In this document: one piece after another, positions 28,775-42,346 of the stretch
How positions within the stretch are numbered: the stretch's first letter is position 1
How the letters are laid out: each line of letters begins with the position of its first letter
NCBI RefSeq assembly: GCF_020382885.2
Contig: NC_058495.1
Span: 27,077,627 to 27,141,626 of the forward strand
DNA length: 64,000 bases
Direction: 5' to 3'
From: Scatophagus argus
Taxonomy: Eukaryota > Chordata > Actinopteri > Scatophagidae
The notes under the pieces: generated by a model
Databases searched by the model: none
What the model was told of the DNA's origin: nothing
Seen by the model: only the letters and a program-made list of their open reading frames with translations
Position numbers and translations under genes: made by a program

Positions 28775-31723
28775 TGTGTCCAGTGGACTAGTGTTACAGT
28801 GGCCTCTTCCTTAAGCCTGGCAGGTTCGTGTTACCTCCAGCAGATCTAAACATAGACACGTTCATATGAACTCGATCTGCTCTGATGTGACGTCAGTGTA
28901 ACCACAGGTGATTCGTCCACAGAAGAACAGTTTGTCAGCTCTTCCTCATGCCTGGCTCCCTGGAAGGGTTAATTATTGATCCGATGTTTGGCTCTGATGC
29001 AGCATCCTGTCTGTCTCCCTCACTGTCCCGCCCACAAAGCATTCTGATTGGTTACTCATCAGCCTGTCAACACTGAATAATCTGAATCTGCCAAGTGTCT
29101 GAGGTTATCATGTAAATGGGGTGGATCCGTTCAGATTGTGTGTGTTTTTTAATAGCAACATGTTTTTCAGGTCACTTTCAGATTGCAGGAGCAAAAATGT
29201 TGCTTGCAGATAAAATTGAAAAGAATATTTATGGATGGTTGATGAGAAAGCATCAGTCGGTTTTCTCCTGTTGGACAGGAAGCCTCTCGGTTTCCAGGAA
29301 CTTGGTGCTCACCTGGAGAGACTGTTGTCAGAGGGGGAACCTGCTGAGGACAGCAGAGGTAAACGTTTTCTCCTGAAGAGGACAGTAAAACACCTGAACT
29401 TGTTTCTGAGTGCAGTCGGCTTCACGTTGTTGAACTCTCTGACTCTTCGCTTTGCGTCTGAATGTGCAGATCAGGCTGCCGAAGGCCGCCTGGGCCCTCA
29501 GCCGGTCGTCCTGGACCACACCAGCGGCTTCGAAGGACTTCTGTTTGTGGATGACGATCTCCTGGGGGTGAGATGTTATGTGTTCTTACGTGTTCTTCAC
29601 TTCAGTCGGTTGTGGAGCTGATTCAGTCATCGAGTAATCGAGGAGTCACCAGCGATAGAAACTACAGTAATTAAGTACAATTTGCTCAAGTACTATACTT
29701 AAGTATGATTTTGTTAGTGGCGGGCCGTCAGGGCCAGCAAGGCCTTCTCTGCTGGCCTAAACACTGTCAGAAGCACTGAACTACATTTACAACTTAAATT
29801 CTAATATTTGTTCCATGAAGTTGTATTAAGGGTACCAAATGCACGGCCCGCCACTGGATTTTGTTACTTGTAGTTCAATTTGTATTTCACTTCCTTCAGT
29901 CGGCTTCATAACTTTCCAGATTCAGACTGTTAATACAAAAGATAAATGTTACTGATGGACTAAAGAAGCACAGACACAGATAATTAGAAACTTGCTGTAT
30001 GTCTTTCTGTTTCTGAAGTATTTTTTATGATTTTAGGTCATCGGCCACAGCAACTTCAGCTCCATCAGAGCCACCACGTGTGTTTACAAAGGTGAAGCTG
30101 CTCTGCCTCCACCCCAGCATGTGACACAAGGGGCTGAAACGTCATGATTGACAGCTGAGCGCTGCTCCTGATTAGTTACTGTGGCTCCCCCTCCTCATCA
30201 CTACTGCGCACACTCTGGCTCCAAATGACATCACCAGAACAAGATGGGAGCACTCGTATCAGGGATGTTTTGACTTCCCTTTTGTGCAGTGAGAGGAAGT
30301 GGAGACACGTCGGCCATCTTTAGCACCAGAGTCTGACTCTGTTAAAAGTTTTACATTTGATCTGTCGCTGGGTATTCAAACTCAACATTAGTCATCTTAA
30401 GGAAGTGAACACATTTCTGATGGATCCAGAGGGCAGCCTGCACCACATGACCTCATGTACACTTACTACACACCTCATGTGCCGACAAAGAATCTGATGA
30501 TAAACGAACTGTCAGTGTTGTGATGATGAATCGTCTTGGTTAAACGTGTGGCCGCCAGCCTGCGTCGGTTGTTTCACTTGAACGTGTGACTGAGACTGCA
30601 TGAGTCGTGACTGACTGAGCTGCTGCTGTCGACAGACGTCAGGAATCACAGCTGCTGAGTTCACGTCTGGTTTCTCTCTGCAGGGAAATGGGCCTACGAG
30701 GTGCTGATCTCCTCCCAGGGTCTGATGCAGATCGGCTGGTGTACGCTGAACTGTCGCTTCAACCAGGAGGTGCACACACACACACACACACACAGGACAT
30801 GTGCAGCGTGTGCGTGCGTGTGTGACGTAACTGGCGTTTCTGTGTGTTTCCCCATCAGGAGGGTGTGGGCGACACTCCTGACTCTTATGCTTACGATGGA
30901 AACAGAGTGAGAAAGTGGAACGTGACGACCACCAACTACGGGAAGGTGAGCGATGACAGGAATGAAATCTGATGTTGTAAAGGAAGTTGTGTGACTGCCG
31001 TGTTGGACGACGCTGATAGCAGTTTGTCTTCTGTCAGTCGTGGGCGGCTGGAGACATCGTCAGCTGCCTGATAGACCTGGACGAGGGAACCATCACGTTC
31101 TGCCTGTGAGTAACGTCTGGAACAGTTCGTGGTGTTTGCGAGTCCTTGTCTTTGTCCCTCTGGGTCACATGCTCACAGGTAAACCGTCTCACGTCTGTCA
31201 GCCAGCAGCTGCTTAGTTTAGCTTCACATAAAGACTAAAACGAGGGCAAAGACCAGACTGTCCCTGTCAAAGGGAACAGGGCGACCTGCACCTCCAAAGG
31301 GCCGACTCGGTCTGCAGGATTTTCTGGGTTTTTCAGTGTAAACTCGCGCTCAGCTGACGGTGAAAAGCGGTGGTTTGGGTCACGGTGTGGGTTCCCTGAC
31401 AGTGTCAGCATGGAGAGTGACTGAAGGGTTCGTCTGGAGTGGAAGATGATTTCATTAATAAATAGAGAGACAGACAGACAGCAGCTGTGGTCGAATGAAT
31501 GGAGGTTCTGATTGTTTCAACAATGAAACCAGGTGTGTGTGTGTTAATGAGGGATAGCGGTGGGTGTGAATACAGGACCTTGTTACTATTTGAGCCAATA
31601 TGGTGAACCATTTCCATCCTCAGGCCAGTTTGTGCATCCTCAGTACATCTAACATGTTACACAGTAAGTTAGCTGCTGTCAAGCAAGAGAGACGTGATTC
31701 AGTTCGTTTAACTTCCACTGTGG

Positions 31724-31765
<42 letters not shown>

Positions 31766-34700
31766 GTCCTCAGGAACGGCCAGTCTCTGGGCACAGCCTT
31801 CACCAACATCAAGATGGGTCCAGGTGTGGCTTACTTCCCTGCCATCAGTCTCTCCTTCAAAGAGTCGGTGGCTTTCAACTTTGGCAGCAGACCTCTCAGA
31901 TATCCTTCTCAGTCCACGCAGGACACACGTGTCTTAGCTTCAGTGTTTTCTTTCACTTTGTGTCCAGAACGTGTCCACACTAAACCCCCACCAAACTTTT
32001 ATTTTGACAGAGAGGGGAAATGTTTCCGTCCAGAAGCAACAAACTCAACTTTGGTGTGCATCTTCACTATGGAACAACAAAGTGTTTGCTATAAAACACT
32101 TTGACTTATCAAATGTTTATTCATTTGATTTCTGCGTCTGTAGAAATAAAAGAGAAACTAAATAAGAATTCAAAATGTATTAGAAAAGAAAAACCACCTG
32201 AAAATCAATATCTCACCTTCTGTCCATGGTTTGACAGTGTATGCGCTCATTGCTGTGGTCTCAGCTGGTTTGTGTGGACAGTTTGTCCTTAACGGCGTGT
32301 GACTCACGTATCCTGTGGACGGCTACCTGCCCCTCCAGAACCCCCCGACGGCAGACTTGATGAAAGCTCACAAACTGCTGGGCTACATCAAGAACGTGCT
32401 GTCCACTTCCATCGACCCTCAGGTACGCTCAGGTGACCAGGAACAGGACTCGGTCCTGACGAATCAGGCGGGTTTTTACATTTCTGTGCTGATCTGAAGA
32501 GTTTATGAAACAAATGGATATGAAACGGGTCAGACTGATTGGGATTGTTAGACAAAGACGCTTAATGAACTTTGTGTCCTTATGTTTGTGTTTCTGTTTG
32601 TCCCGCGTGGAGGTAAAGTCAGTTTAATTCTCGGTGTTTCTGAAGAGAACTTGCTGTCTTTGTGTCCTCGCTGCAGGAGGAGCGGCTGCTGGAGAAGGAC
32701 TGCGGCCTCTGGAGGCTTCATGGAGAGCCCACGGTCCTCATCACTCTGGCTCACATCTTCAACCACTTCGCTCCACTCATGGTGAGACCACCGTGTCCTG
32801 CCACGCCGTCATGTTGTTGTTTCTGCCACAGCCGTGAGAGAAGGTGTGACGTTCACGTGTTGTCAGGAAATGACAGCTCATGGAGACATCTGATATACCA
32901 AAGTCCCCTGTAGTTTAGTGTTCCAGTGATGGCGACCTGAAGGTAAAGGTGACATTACTGAGAAAACTGACTTTATGATCTGCAGATAAAATCAATTCAG
33001 TATTGATGTTGGGATCAACTTTGAATTCAGCATCGATCACCACATTATGTCAACAGCTGCAGCAGCAAAGTGTTTGGCTCTCGGGTATTTGTAGTGTTTA
33101 GAGAAGCTCCTTTTAGTGTAGGAAGGAACCTACCGAAGGTCCTTCGTCCCAGTGGCAGTCAGAGTCTACAACAGCAGGGACCACCTGAATCCTCAGACCA
33201 CCACCAACAAACCACCGTTTTGTACTTTTTGTTAACCTGTTCAGTATCTCTGCTGTACATATGTATAAATCTTCACTACAACTACTGCAACTGTATATTT
33301 GTTGTACTATAACATTGTATTTCTTTATTGTTATTTGTGAGGACCACATTTCCCTTCAGGGATCAATAAAGTCTCATCTTATCTTTAGTCAGACACAAAG
33401 TTTAAGTAATTCATGTGAGGATGATGATGATGATGATGATGGTTACATCAACCCAGGCACTTCAGAGTTTGGAGAAGTGGTTGTCAGGCCGGCCAACAGG
33501 ATCCAGTTCTAGTAGCACAACCTGTAAAACAAAAATGTGTTTATGTGTTTGTTTAGAGTCGTAAACTTTGGTGCCATCTGGTGGTCATCAGGAGAACAGC
33601 TGTCAGTCAAGGACACTGAGCTGAGAGGACAGTTTTCTGAAGGATTTTTTCATAAACAATATGTATAGCATTAAGTAGTTTACTGATATAATGCAATGTT
33701 ATAATGTTTATTTAAAGTCTCCTCTGAAGTGTGTTGTTCTTCTTGTTCCCCGTCTTTAAACAGCTGGAATGTGAGCTGCTGTTGTTGTTGTTGTTCTCAC
33801 TCAGATGAAGCTGGATAAAACATTTATTTTTCTGTAGTTGTCTGAAGGGCGTAGTTGACAGAGTTGTTGGTGATGATGGTGCTTGTCTCCGCAGTGTAAA
33901 GTGTACCTGGTGGAGGACGTGCTGATGAACTTCCTGTTGGGGATTCTGGAGGGAGGAGGTTCAGTCATTGAACACCCGCTGATACAGCAGCTTCTGGACC
34001 TGTTCTGGCTACTGATGGAGGTTAGCACACACACACACACGCACACACACGTACACACACACACACACAGAGGAAGAGGAGTCTGTTCATGTCTTCTACA
34101 GACAGCCCAACCTGGATTCATCTGCTCCCCTGTCTGTCTGCCTGTCTGTCTGCAGGACTACGAGGTGAACGAGTGTCTGAAGCAGCTGATGATGTCTCTG
34201 CTCAGGGCCTACCGTTTCTCCCCCATCATCCCTGACTTGGGCTTCCAGGTGGGACATTTTGTTGGTCAGACAAGAGAAGAAGAAATTTGAAGACACCAAC
34301 ACTAACAGTCATGAAAATAACCAGCAGATTGATTGATAATGAAAATGATCATTGATGATCATGTAAATCATTAGCTTTAATGAGGTTGATGAAATATCAG
34401 CTCCTCGTCTTCTCACTGAGGAAGAGCTCTGGTGTTTATACAAAGCAATGAAAAGGTCATTTAATGAATGTGTGTGAACGTTTGCAACATCAGGCCTGTT
34501 GTTGAGTTGGTAGCTTAGCTTCTTCAGTGACCAGACTTACCTGTGTAAAGGTATTGAGTGTAACCTTTCCCATCTGCCCAGTTATCCTCATCAGCCAGTT
34601 TGCCATTTCAGTAAGTACATAGGAATGTTTAGGCAAACAGATTATCAAAATGAAAATGGTAAAGAGTGTTGCTGTATGATGATCTGCTCCTGTGTTTCAG

Positions 34701-37179
34701 ATTCATTACCTGCGTCTGACCACAGCCATCCTGCACCACGAGAAGTCCAGGAAGTATCTGCTCAACAACGTCTTATATCCTTCTGTTAAACGTTGTTCAG
34801 GTGAAGCAGGTGTAAGCGAACGGTGCGAATGTTGAGCCAACGTTTGTGAAATATTCTCCTGAACAGAAGCTCACGTTTGACGTCCTGCGTTCAGTCGTGT
34901 TTTTTTACATCAAGACCCCTCTGAGAGTGAAGGAGGCGGGGCTAGAGGAGCTCATCCTGACCACCTGGTGGCCCACACACTTTGACAAGGAGGTAAAACC
35001 AGTTCGCCCAGTGCTGCTCGTGTCTCCTCCCACCACAGGTGACCAGAGAACTGATCAGCAGAACTCTCAGGTGATGCTGCCCGAACGCTTACACTCATTC
35101 ATGTGTGTGGCAGCCGCGTGTTGATTTCAGCCAGCTTTAACGTTAAAGTTACTGAGCCAATAAATGAATACAACAATCTGCCAAACTCTGCAGATTTTTA
35201 CTCTTTTTATTCTTGGCCTCTGCTGGTTTCGTCCTCAGTGGACTCGACAGTCCGAGTCCAGTCCACAGCACGCAGCAGGCCTGTGTGGTTTGCACCACAC
35301 GTCTGAGGCTCACACGTGATGACTGACAGCTGACGCTTCAGAGATGCAGAAACTTATCGTCCCAACACTTTTGGACACTTTCAGGCTCAATGCTGTTGTG
35401 TTGCAGATGAGCAGAAGAGTCGACTTGCTGCCGTCTGAGTGCCCTTTCAGTTTGTTTTTATTTCAGAGTTTCTGTTTTTATTGTCTGTCTGAGTTAATTC
35501 TTGTTAAATGACTAAATGTGTTGCTTTGCTGCAGTGAAAAACCAGCAGAGTTGATGTTTTTTCTGGCTCGTTGGAGAAATGGAAGAGACTTTGTCACACC
35601 TGTCAGTTCCTTTTCCCTCCTTTTGTGACTGTTGCCCACCTGGAGACTCGTGGTTTCACTGGCAGCAGTCTCACAGAGTGAAAGTGTGTTGATGACGGGT
35701 TTCTGATGTGGTCGTGTCCGTGTTGTCCTGTCAGGGGAAAGACGAACGGGAGCCGGCGGGCGAAAGCGCTGACGAGCGGCTGAGGCGGCGAGCGTACGAG
35801 AGAGGCTGTCAGAGACTCAAGAAGAGGATCGAAGGTCAGACTTCACTTTCACTCCTGTCCTGTTGGTCATGTTTCAGTGTGAAGCCTCTTTGTGGTTTAA
35901 GTTTAGTCACTGAAACGTTAACGGTTAAGATGAATAAGCCGAGCGACAAGTCGCTGGCAGCAGCAGGTTTAAACGACTCGCCACCATGTGTGTGAAATCT
36001 GAGCGGGAAAAGTGGCTTCTGCGTTTGTGTTTATCACAGTCGGTTTGACATCCAGCGAGAGCAAAGGAATTAAACTTTCATCTGCATCAGTATGACAATA
36101 ACACAAAGATTCTGTAGGTGAACGCGTTAAGAAAATGAGAGTCTGTAACAGCAGCCGACACAAATCTTTGTGTGTAACCTGATGATTAACAATACACAAA
36201 ATATATAATCTACTCAGTGTACTGACACACCAGCACAGTTTCATTACGTACACAACACACACCTTGTGTTGCCTGAGTGCTGTTGCTTTTGTGACCGTAA
36301 TCATTCTTACGTGCTCGTGCTTCAGGAACGTTTTTGGCGCATCAGAGTGTGTTTGCAGTGTGTTTTCTGTACGGACTTTGTGGATGATTAAAATGGTTCA
36401 TTTCTCCTGTCAGTGGTGGAAGAGCTGCAGGTTCAGATCCTGAAGCTGCTGCTGAACAACAAAGACAAAACTACGGTACGTACCGTCGACGGTCAGGCGG
36501 CAGGGACGAGCGAGTCCATCGTTATCTCCGTCTGTTAGCCACTCAGTCATCTGTTTCTAAACAAGTGGAAGATGTTTGTGACCTCACAGTTAGAGAGCTA
36601 TTCACAGAACACAGGAAGTCTTATCAGCTCCTTCATCATGAGCACTCTGATGACAGTACATCCTGTGGTTCAGCTGGGTACTCGCTCAGCCCCAACACAC
36701 AGCCAGCAGAACTGCAGTACATTTCATTTCTGTCTTTTCCTCTGTTAGTTTATCATTTCAGTTTTTTGATGTCTTTGGGACTTTTGATCTTGTGTGCTTT
36801 CCGATGAGGGACAGAAACCATTTAAATAAGACAAACACTATTAAGCAAACAAGTGAAATAATCTTTTCTTCATGTCAGTGAATTGTTGTGTCTGTGCTTG
36901 TTGGCAGTTCAGTTGTCTTGTCAGTGAGCAGCTGATAGAAAGTCTGCACTGTAGCGTGTTATTGGCTACGCTTGGTTTGCGGCTGTTTGATTAAAATACT
37001 GAATCAACAACTTTGCGATTGGGTTCAGTTAATGTGACTCCTCACGACGGGGACAGAAATCCTCACAGAACAGTTTGATCACATCGACCGTCTGTCACCG
37101 GATGTTTAATTAATGTTTGTCAGAGTCAAACTGCACTGGTAATGAACTCCTTCCTGCCTCGCTGTCTCCGTCCAGCTCA

Positions 37180-37213
<34 letters not shown>

Positions 37214-40200
37214 CAGGGCGAAGCCTCGCGGTACATTTTCCTGAATAAGTTCAGGAAGTTTCTCCAAGAAAACGCCAGCAACAGAGGGGTAAGAGGAAGT
37301 GGAGCACTGCAGCAGTCTGCGATGAGTCGCTTTGGTTTCATCCAATCAGGCTTTAAACTATGAGATAACAACTTCCCATATATGAATATTTCACTTTTCT
37401 GTGATCGTAAACTGAACCTTTTTAGGTTTTGGCCTGTTGGTCAGAAAAAGACGAGACTTTTGAATGTGTCACCTTGATGTTCAGGTTGGCCAGGATTCTG
37501 CTTCTTTTCTCAACTGCTCACTAAAGTCTGATTTTATTTATTCTTTTGATGTTCAACTTCAGAAGAAAGGAAAAGGTCAGCTGATGGTTTTGAGAAATAA
37601 AACATGATGTGTCACAGTTTGCTTCAGTCTCCTCTGTGGCCTCAGTGGCTGCAGAGTCAAGTGCGACCCCTAGTGGTAAAACCTGGTATTCCAGCCTGGT
37701 GCTTAAGTAAATATTGAACTGGTTTGAATAAACTGACCTCATCATTTCCTCCAGCGTCTGACTGCGCAGACACGTCCTTCCTGCCAGCCTCTGACCTGTG
37801 TGTGTTTTGTGTTTGGGAGCAGCACCCCACAGCTCTGTGCCCTCCGGAGTACATGGTGTGTTTCCTGCACCGCCTCATCACGGCTGTCAGGGCCTGCTGG
37901 GACGAGTCCAGCAGGAAGAGTCCAGGCAGCGTCAGCAGCGAAGGTAACCACACGGCCTCAGAGGACTCAGGCCTCCATCACACCTGTAATTACCTGCTCC
38001 TCCACTTTCACAGACAACAAGAAGAACTCCGTCCGATCAGGAGTTCAGTCGTAGTATCAAGGAGGGTTCAGGCCAAAGGAACAAGCCGACCAAGAAGTAA
38101 AATCTTGTACAGCAGATTTAATGGGAACAACTTGAGTGTTGTATTGTGAGAGCGTCAGATGTTAACCATCATGATGTAGTGCAGCAAGCAGAAGAAAAAG
38201 TTTAAAGGCTTCTCTTAACAAAAAAAAGTACCATAAAGTAGAGAATATCAGCACCAACATCAGAGCAGTCAGGTGATATCACAAACTCACTCACACACAC
38301 ACACAGGATGCACCAGCACTGGTTTCCTGTTTTCAGAGCAGGTTTAGTGTGCTTCAGGAGGGAGACGCTGGATTTTCCTCCTTTACGACACCACTTTGTG
38401 TTCGCTCTGACTCTCTCCTGTCGTCTCTCTGCAGAGGCTTACGTCCCTCCTCAGCTCTTCTACAACGGGAAGGTGGACTACTTTGACCTGCAGAGACTGG
38501 GCGGGCTCCTGTCCCACCTGAAGAAAACACTCAAAGGTTGGTACGTGTGTTTTCAGACACGTTTGTGCAGGCAGGGAAGCTCACCTGTGCAGTGAAGTGA
38601 TCTTCACCTCTGGCCTGTTTATTAAATGAACTGGTGGTCGATCTGAGAGGAGTGGGGACTCCTGGACGAGAGGTCCGAGTCCACAGGTGGTTTGTTTGTG
38701 ACGTGAAAACATCCACACGATTCTCTGACAGCATGAAGTCGGGCTGCTTTTTGATGTGTTGCTGAGGAGGCTGATGAAAACAAACTTGAGAATTAAAGCT
38801 TTAACGAGGCTGTTTTCAGCTTCATGGACTCACGAGTTTGATGAGGAGGAGGAGAACCGAAGCCTGCAGAGATGCTGAGCTCCACCAGAGGGAGGAATTA
38901 CTTTGTGTCATCACAAACTCACATTCAGAAATCCACTGACTGTTAAAAGAACAGTTTGACAAACTGTCACATTTTCTTTTGTTTTTGATTGGATTATTTT
39001 TATCTGTTTTGTATTTTTTTAAACAATCTGAACAGAGTTTAGTTTTGCTCTTCCACCTTACTAAGTTGTTTGAATGAGTCATGTCCTGGAGGCTGCCAGG
39101 TGGACTCTGGTGTCCTGTTAACATTAAATGAAGACAAATCCAAGCAGCAGCGTCTCAGAGGAAGCGGCGGCCTTCGGACGGGGGCTCTGCTGTGTGTGCT
39201 CGTCGCCATCAGCAGGTGTGTCATGTGGATTGATGTTCCCTCAGCAGAAACGCTGTGCGAGCAATACGCTGCTCGTTCAGTGTCGGAGGAGACCGAGCGG
39301 CTCGGCCGGGATCAATTACCCGCCACAGCCATCCATTCGTTGTGATTTTTCCTGAGAGGTGGAGCTGCTCTGATGGAGGAGGCTGGTTGATCACATGTCC
39401 TCCAGAGAGAAACAGCTGAGGACATGAAACAAGTTTGTCCTTCATCAGCTTCCTTTAAAGTCTCAGTCCAGACCAAAAAGTCTCAACCGTGTTCCCCTCG
39501 GGATGGACTGGAACAGCGTTGGTGATCTCATGCACCATCAGGCCATCGTCTCATGTCCAGTACTTTGGTTTATGACCAGATACTGCAGAACTGATGACAC
39601 TGAGATGCTGGCAGCCACAGTGGTGCCGTGAGCTAAAGCTGCGACCAGCTTCAGAAGTCTGACCGGTTCATGTGAAGATAATCAGTTGTGTCTCAGTGAT
39701 AAGTGAAAGGACACACAGAGGCTGAAGCTGATGTGAACGCAACCTTCATGACTCATGAAGGATTCGTGTTGAAAACAGTCATTTCTGATGGATCGGGTCT
39801 CTTAAATGTTTTCTTTGTTAAAGCTCCTTCACAGAACAAAGCTGATGTGTGTGGACATGAATGTTGTGGGGAAACACTTGATGTTCTGTCCAGGAGCTGC
39901 TGACACAGTTTAGGACGTTCTGAAAGGAGAGTTTTGTGCACAAAATCCTGAGAGCCTCATTACTGACTTTGAGGACTCGGAGTCAGCAACAGATGAGTCC
40001 AGAGAGACTCGTACAGAGCGCGACGGGCCATGTGGACGCATCCACTCGTCCTGATGACAACTCGGGATCAAACATGTCGGGAGGTCACACTGTGTGTGCG
40101 TTGGTGTGTCTTAAAGCTCTTTCCTGTCCAGGCTGCATCTCCCTGCCTGCAGTCAGGGTTGATTAACACCCCATCGTTTAGCTCTGTAAGTCAGCAGGCC

Positions 40201-42290
40201 ATTCATCTCCCACTGGCTGCTCTCATGATGTTGCGTCAACTGTTGTTAACTAAGTTCAATCTCAATTATTGATTAAGTCACTAATCAGTTTGATTGAGTG
40301 CCGGGCAGAGCTCTTCCATCTGCATAAAGTCCATGTGAGAGGAAGGGAACGTTTTACTGGGATGGAGTTTCCCTCATCGGTCAGGTGGAGCCACAGGGTC
40401 AGTAACAGACAAACTGAGAGTCTCACACATGTTCACATCATTCATACGCTTCCTGAGGACAGCATCTTCTCCATCATCATGTCCACACAGAACACATGCC
40501 CAGAAAGAAATCAGGAAAAAGCTGTTAAATATAAACACCTTAAGGTTCTCCCTGAAGTCCAAGTTAAAGTCCTTTACAGGAAGTTGGTTCCTTTGAATGA
40601 AAAACACCCTTTGAAGATGTCCTGATGTCTAAATGATTCAAACTCAGCAAAGTGTTGGCGAGCCAGCGGCCATCACACGACTGCAGCTTCATGCTTTGGG
40701 GAAATTTGGTCCACTGAAAGTGAGTTTTTGGCCAATCACAGGCTGAGATTGTCTGGCTGTTTGGAGAAGCACGTCTTTCCTCTGTTGACCAACAGCCGAA
40801 CGTGACGTCTGTTGATATGAGCTGGAACCTTAGAGTTTCATCTGTTTCTCTGTGCTTTTTCATGTGTTTTCTGTCACGTCCGCGTCTTCTTCCTGTGTTT
40901 TCCTTTGGAGACGTGATGATGAAATCGCGGCTCAGAGCTTCTCTGTCTGCTTTAGAAGAAGTCACGTTTGGCTTCTTCTTCACTCTGGGAGCTGATCTGT
41001 GAAGTGTGCAGACTGAGCTGCTGTTTTAATCTGTTCATCTGTTTGTCCACCAGACGATTTGGCGACGAAAGCCAACATTATCATCGACCCGGCGGAGATC
41101 CAGGCCGCGTCCATGGATGACCTGGATGAGGACGAGGAGAGCGGAGCAGCACAGGTGTGCTTTATCAGTAGCATTTAGTTTTCTCTCTGAGGAACATCTG
41201 AAGGCCGTGAATTAAACTGTGATTTTAAGGAAAGCAGAATAAAGTCACCATTTGCTTTGTGTTTGTAACACCAGAGGCCGTTTGGCGCTGTGGCGATGGG
41301 CGGAGCTCTGGCGAGGCCCAGCTGGTTGAGTTCGCCCACTCTGGGTCGAGCCAATCGTTTCCTGAGCACGGCCGCCGTCAGTCTCATGACTCCCAGACGG
41401 CCGCTGACGCAGCCCGAGAAGGTGAAAGTTCGCACCCTGGCCGTGGAGCAGAGGACTGAGGAGGACAGTGAGTAATGTCCTGAACGTCTCTGAGTGACAG
41501 TAGTGGAGCTCATGTCTGTGGCAGAGCTTCACCGACGCAGGAGGTTAAAATGTAGAATATTGTTCACGTGTCGTTTCACAGCTTTGTGAATTGCAGTGTG
41601 CGTATGAGCTGTGCCCTCAGAGAGAATAATGACTGATGTAGATAACAACTGAAGTTTAATGTTGGGCTGAACTGTTTCTTCAACATCCAGAAAAGATTCA
41701 TGAACGAATTAGCCGTTGTCAGATGTTCCTTTAGGAAGGCAGATTGATTTGCTGGACTCTGATTACTGCTGTCCTCGTCTCTGACAGCAGTAACTCAGCT
41801 GTCTCATGGGTGCTTCAGGCTGTTCCTGGGCACTAATTGAGGCGCTGACCGACTGTTCAGAGGAAAGAAAATCTGATGTTGTGAGAAGTCTGTCCGATGC
41901 CTCCAACATAATGACGTCCTTCTCAGCTCAGTGTCTCATTTAGCTGAAGTCTATGACCAGTGTGGTACCAGTCAGCCCACACCAGTGGACCAGAAGCCCT
42001 CCGGCTCCTCAGTTGGACCCACAGAACCTGCAGGCTCTCATTGTTTCTTTTCCTGTTTGTTGCTCTTCCACCTGAAGTTGAGGGAAGCCATGGTAACGAC
42101 GGCCTGTTGCTGGGGCGACCGCTTGAGGAGCCCGATCAGCCAATCGCAGACAAGTCCCTTCTGGAAATTGTTGACGGGATCGTGATGATGTACAACCTGA
42201 GTGTTCATCAGCAGCTGGGAAAGGTGAGCTTGTGTTCTGAAACCTGCTATCACATTCTGTGAGTGTCTCTCTCTCTCTCTCTCTCTCTCA

Positions 42291-42346
<56 letters not shown>

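Larger units (their letters stand above)
26808..31899 (+). other. rnf123: RNF123 exons 1-9 (N-terminus and SPRY)
   Basis: Coding exons: 1, 26808-26889; 2, 27581-27665; 3, 29279-29358; 4, 29470-29567; 5, 30037-30091; 6, 30684-30769; 7, 30859-30945; 8, 31038-31105; 9, 31774-31899. Exon 3 ([17 protein letters not shown]) was placed by its match to the human RKPLNFQNLPEHLDQLL region and by phase. Exon 9 ends at a U12-type ATATCCTT donor. Confidence 0.88.
32308..42223 (+). other. rnf123: RNF123 exons 10-23 (central region)
   Basis: Coding exons: 10, 32308-32422; 11, 32677-32781; 12, 33895-34020; 13, 34156-34248; 14, 34701-34774; 15, 34875-34992; 16, 35735-35834; 17, 36414-36475; 18, 37217-37288; 19, 37823-37943; 20, 38435-38536; 21, 41054-41154; 22, 41275-41467; 23, 42078-42223. 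All junctions keep phase. The exon 23 acceptor (cctgaag) has a purine-interrupted tract and is the least typical. Confidence 0.86.
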
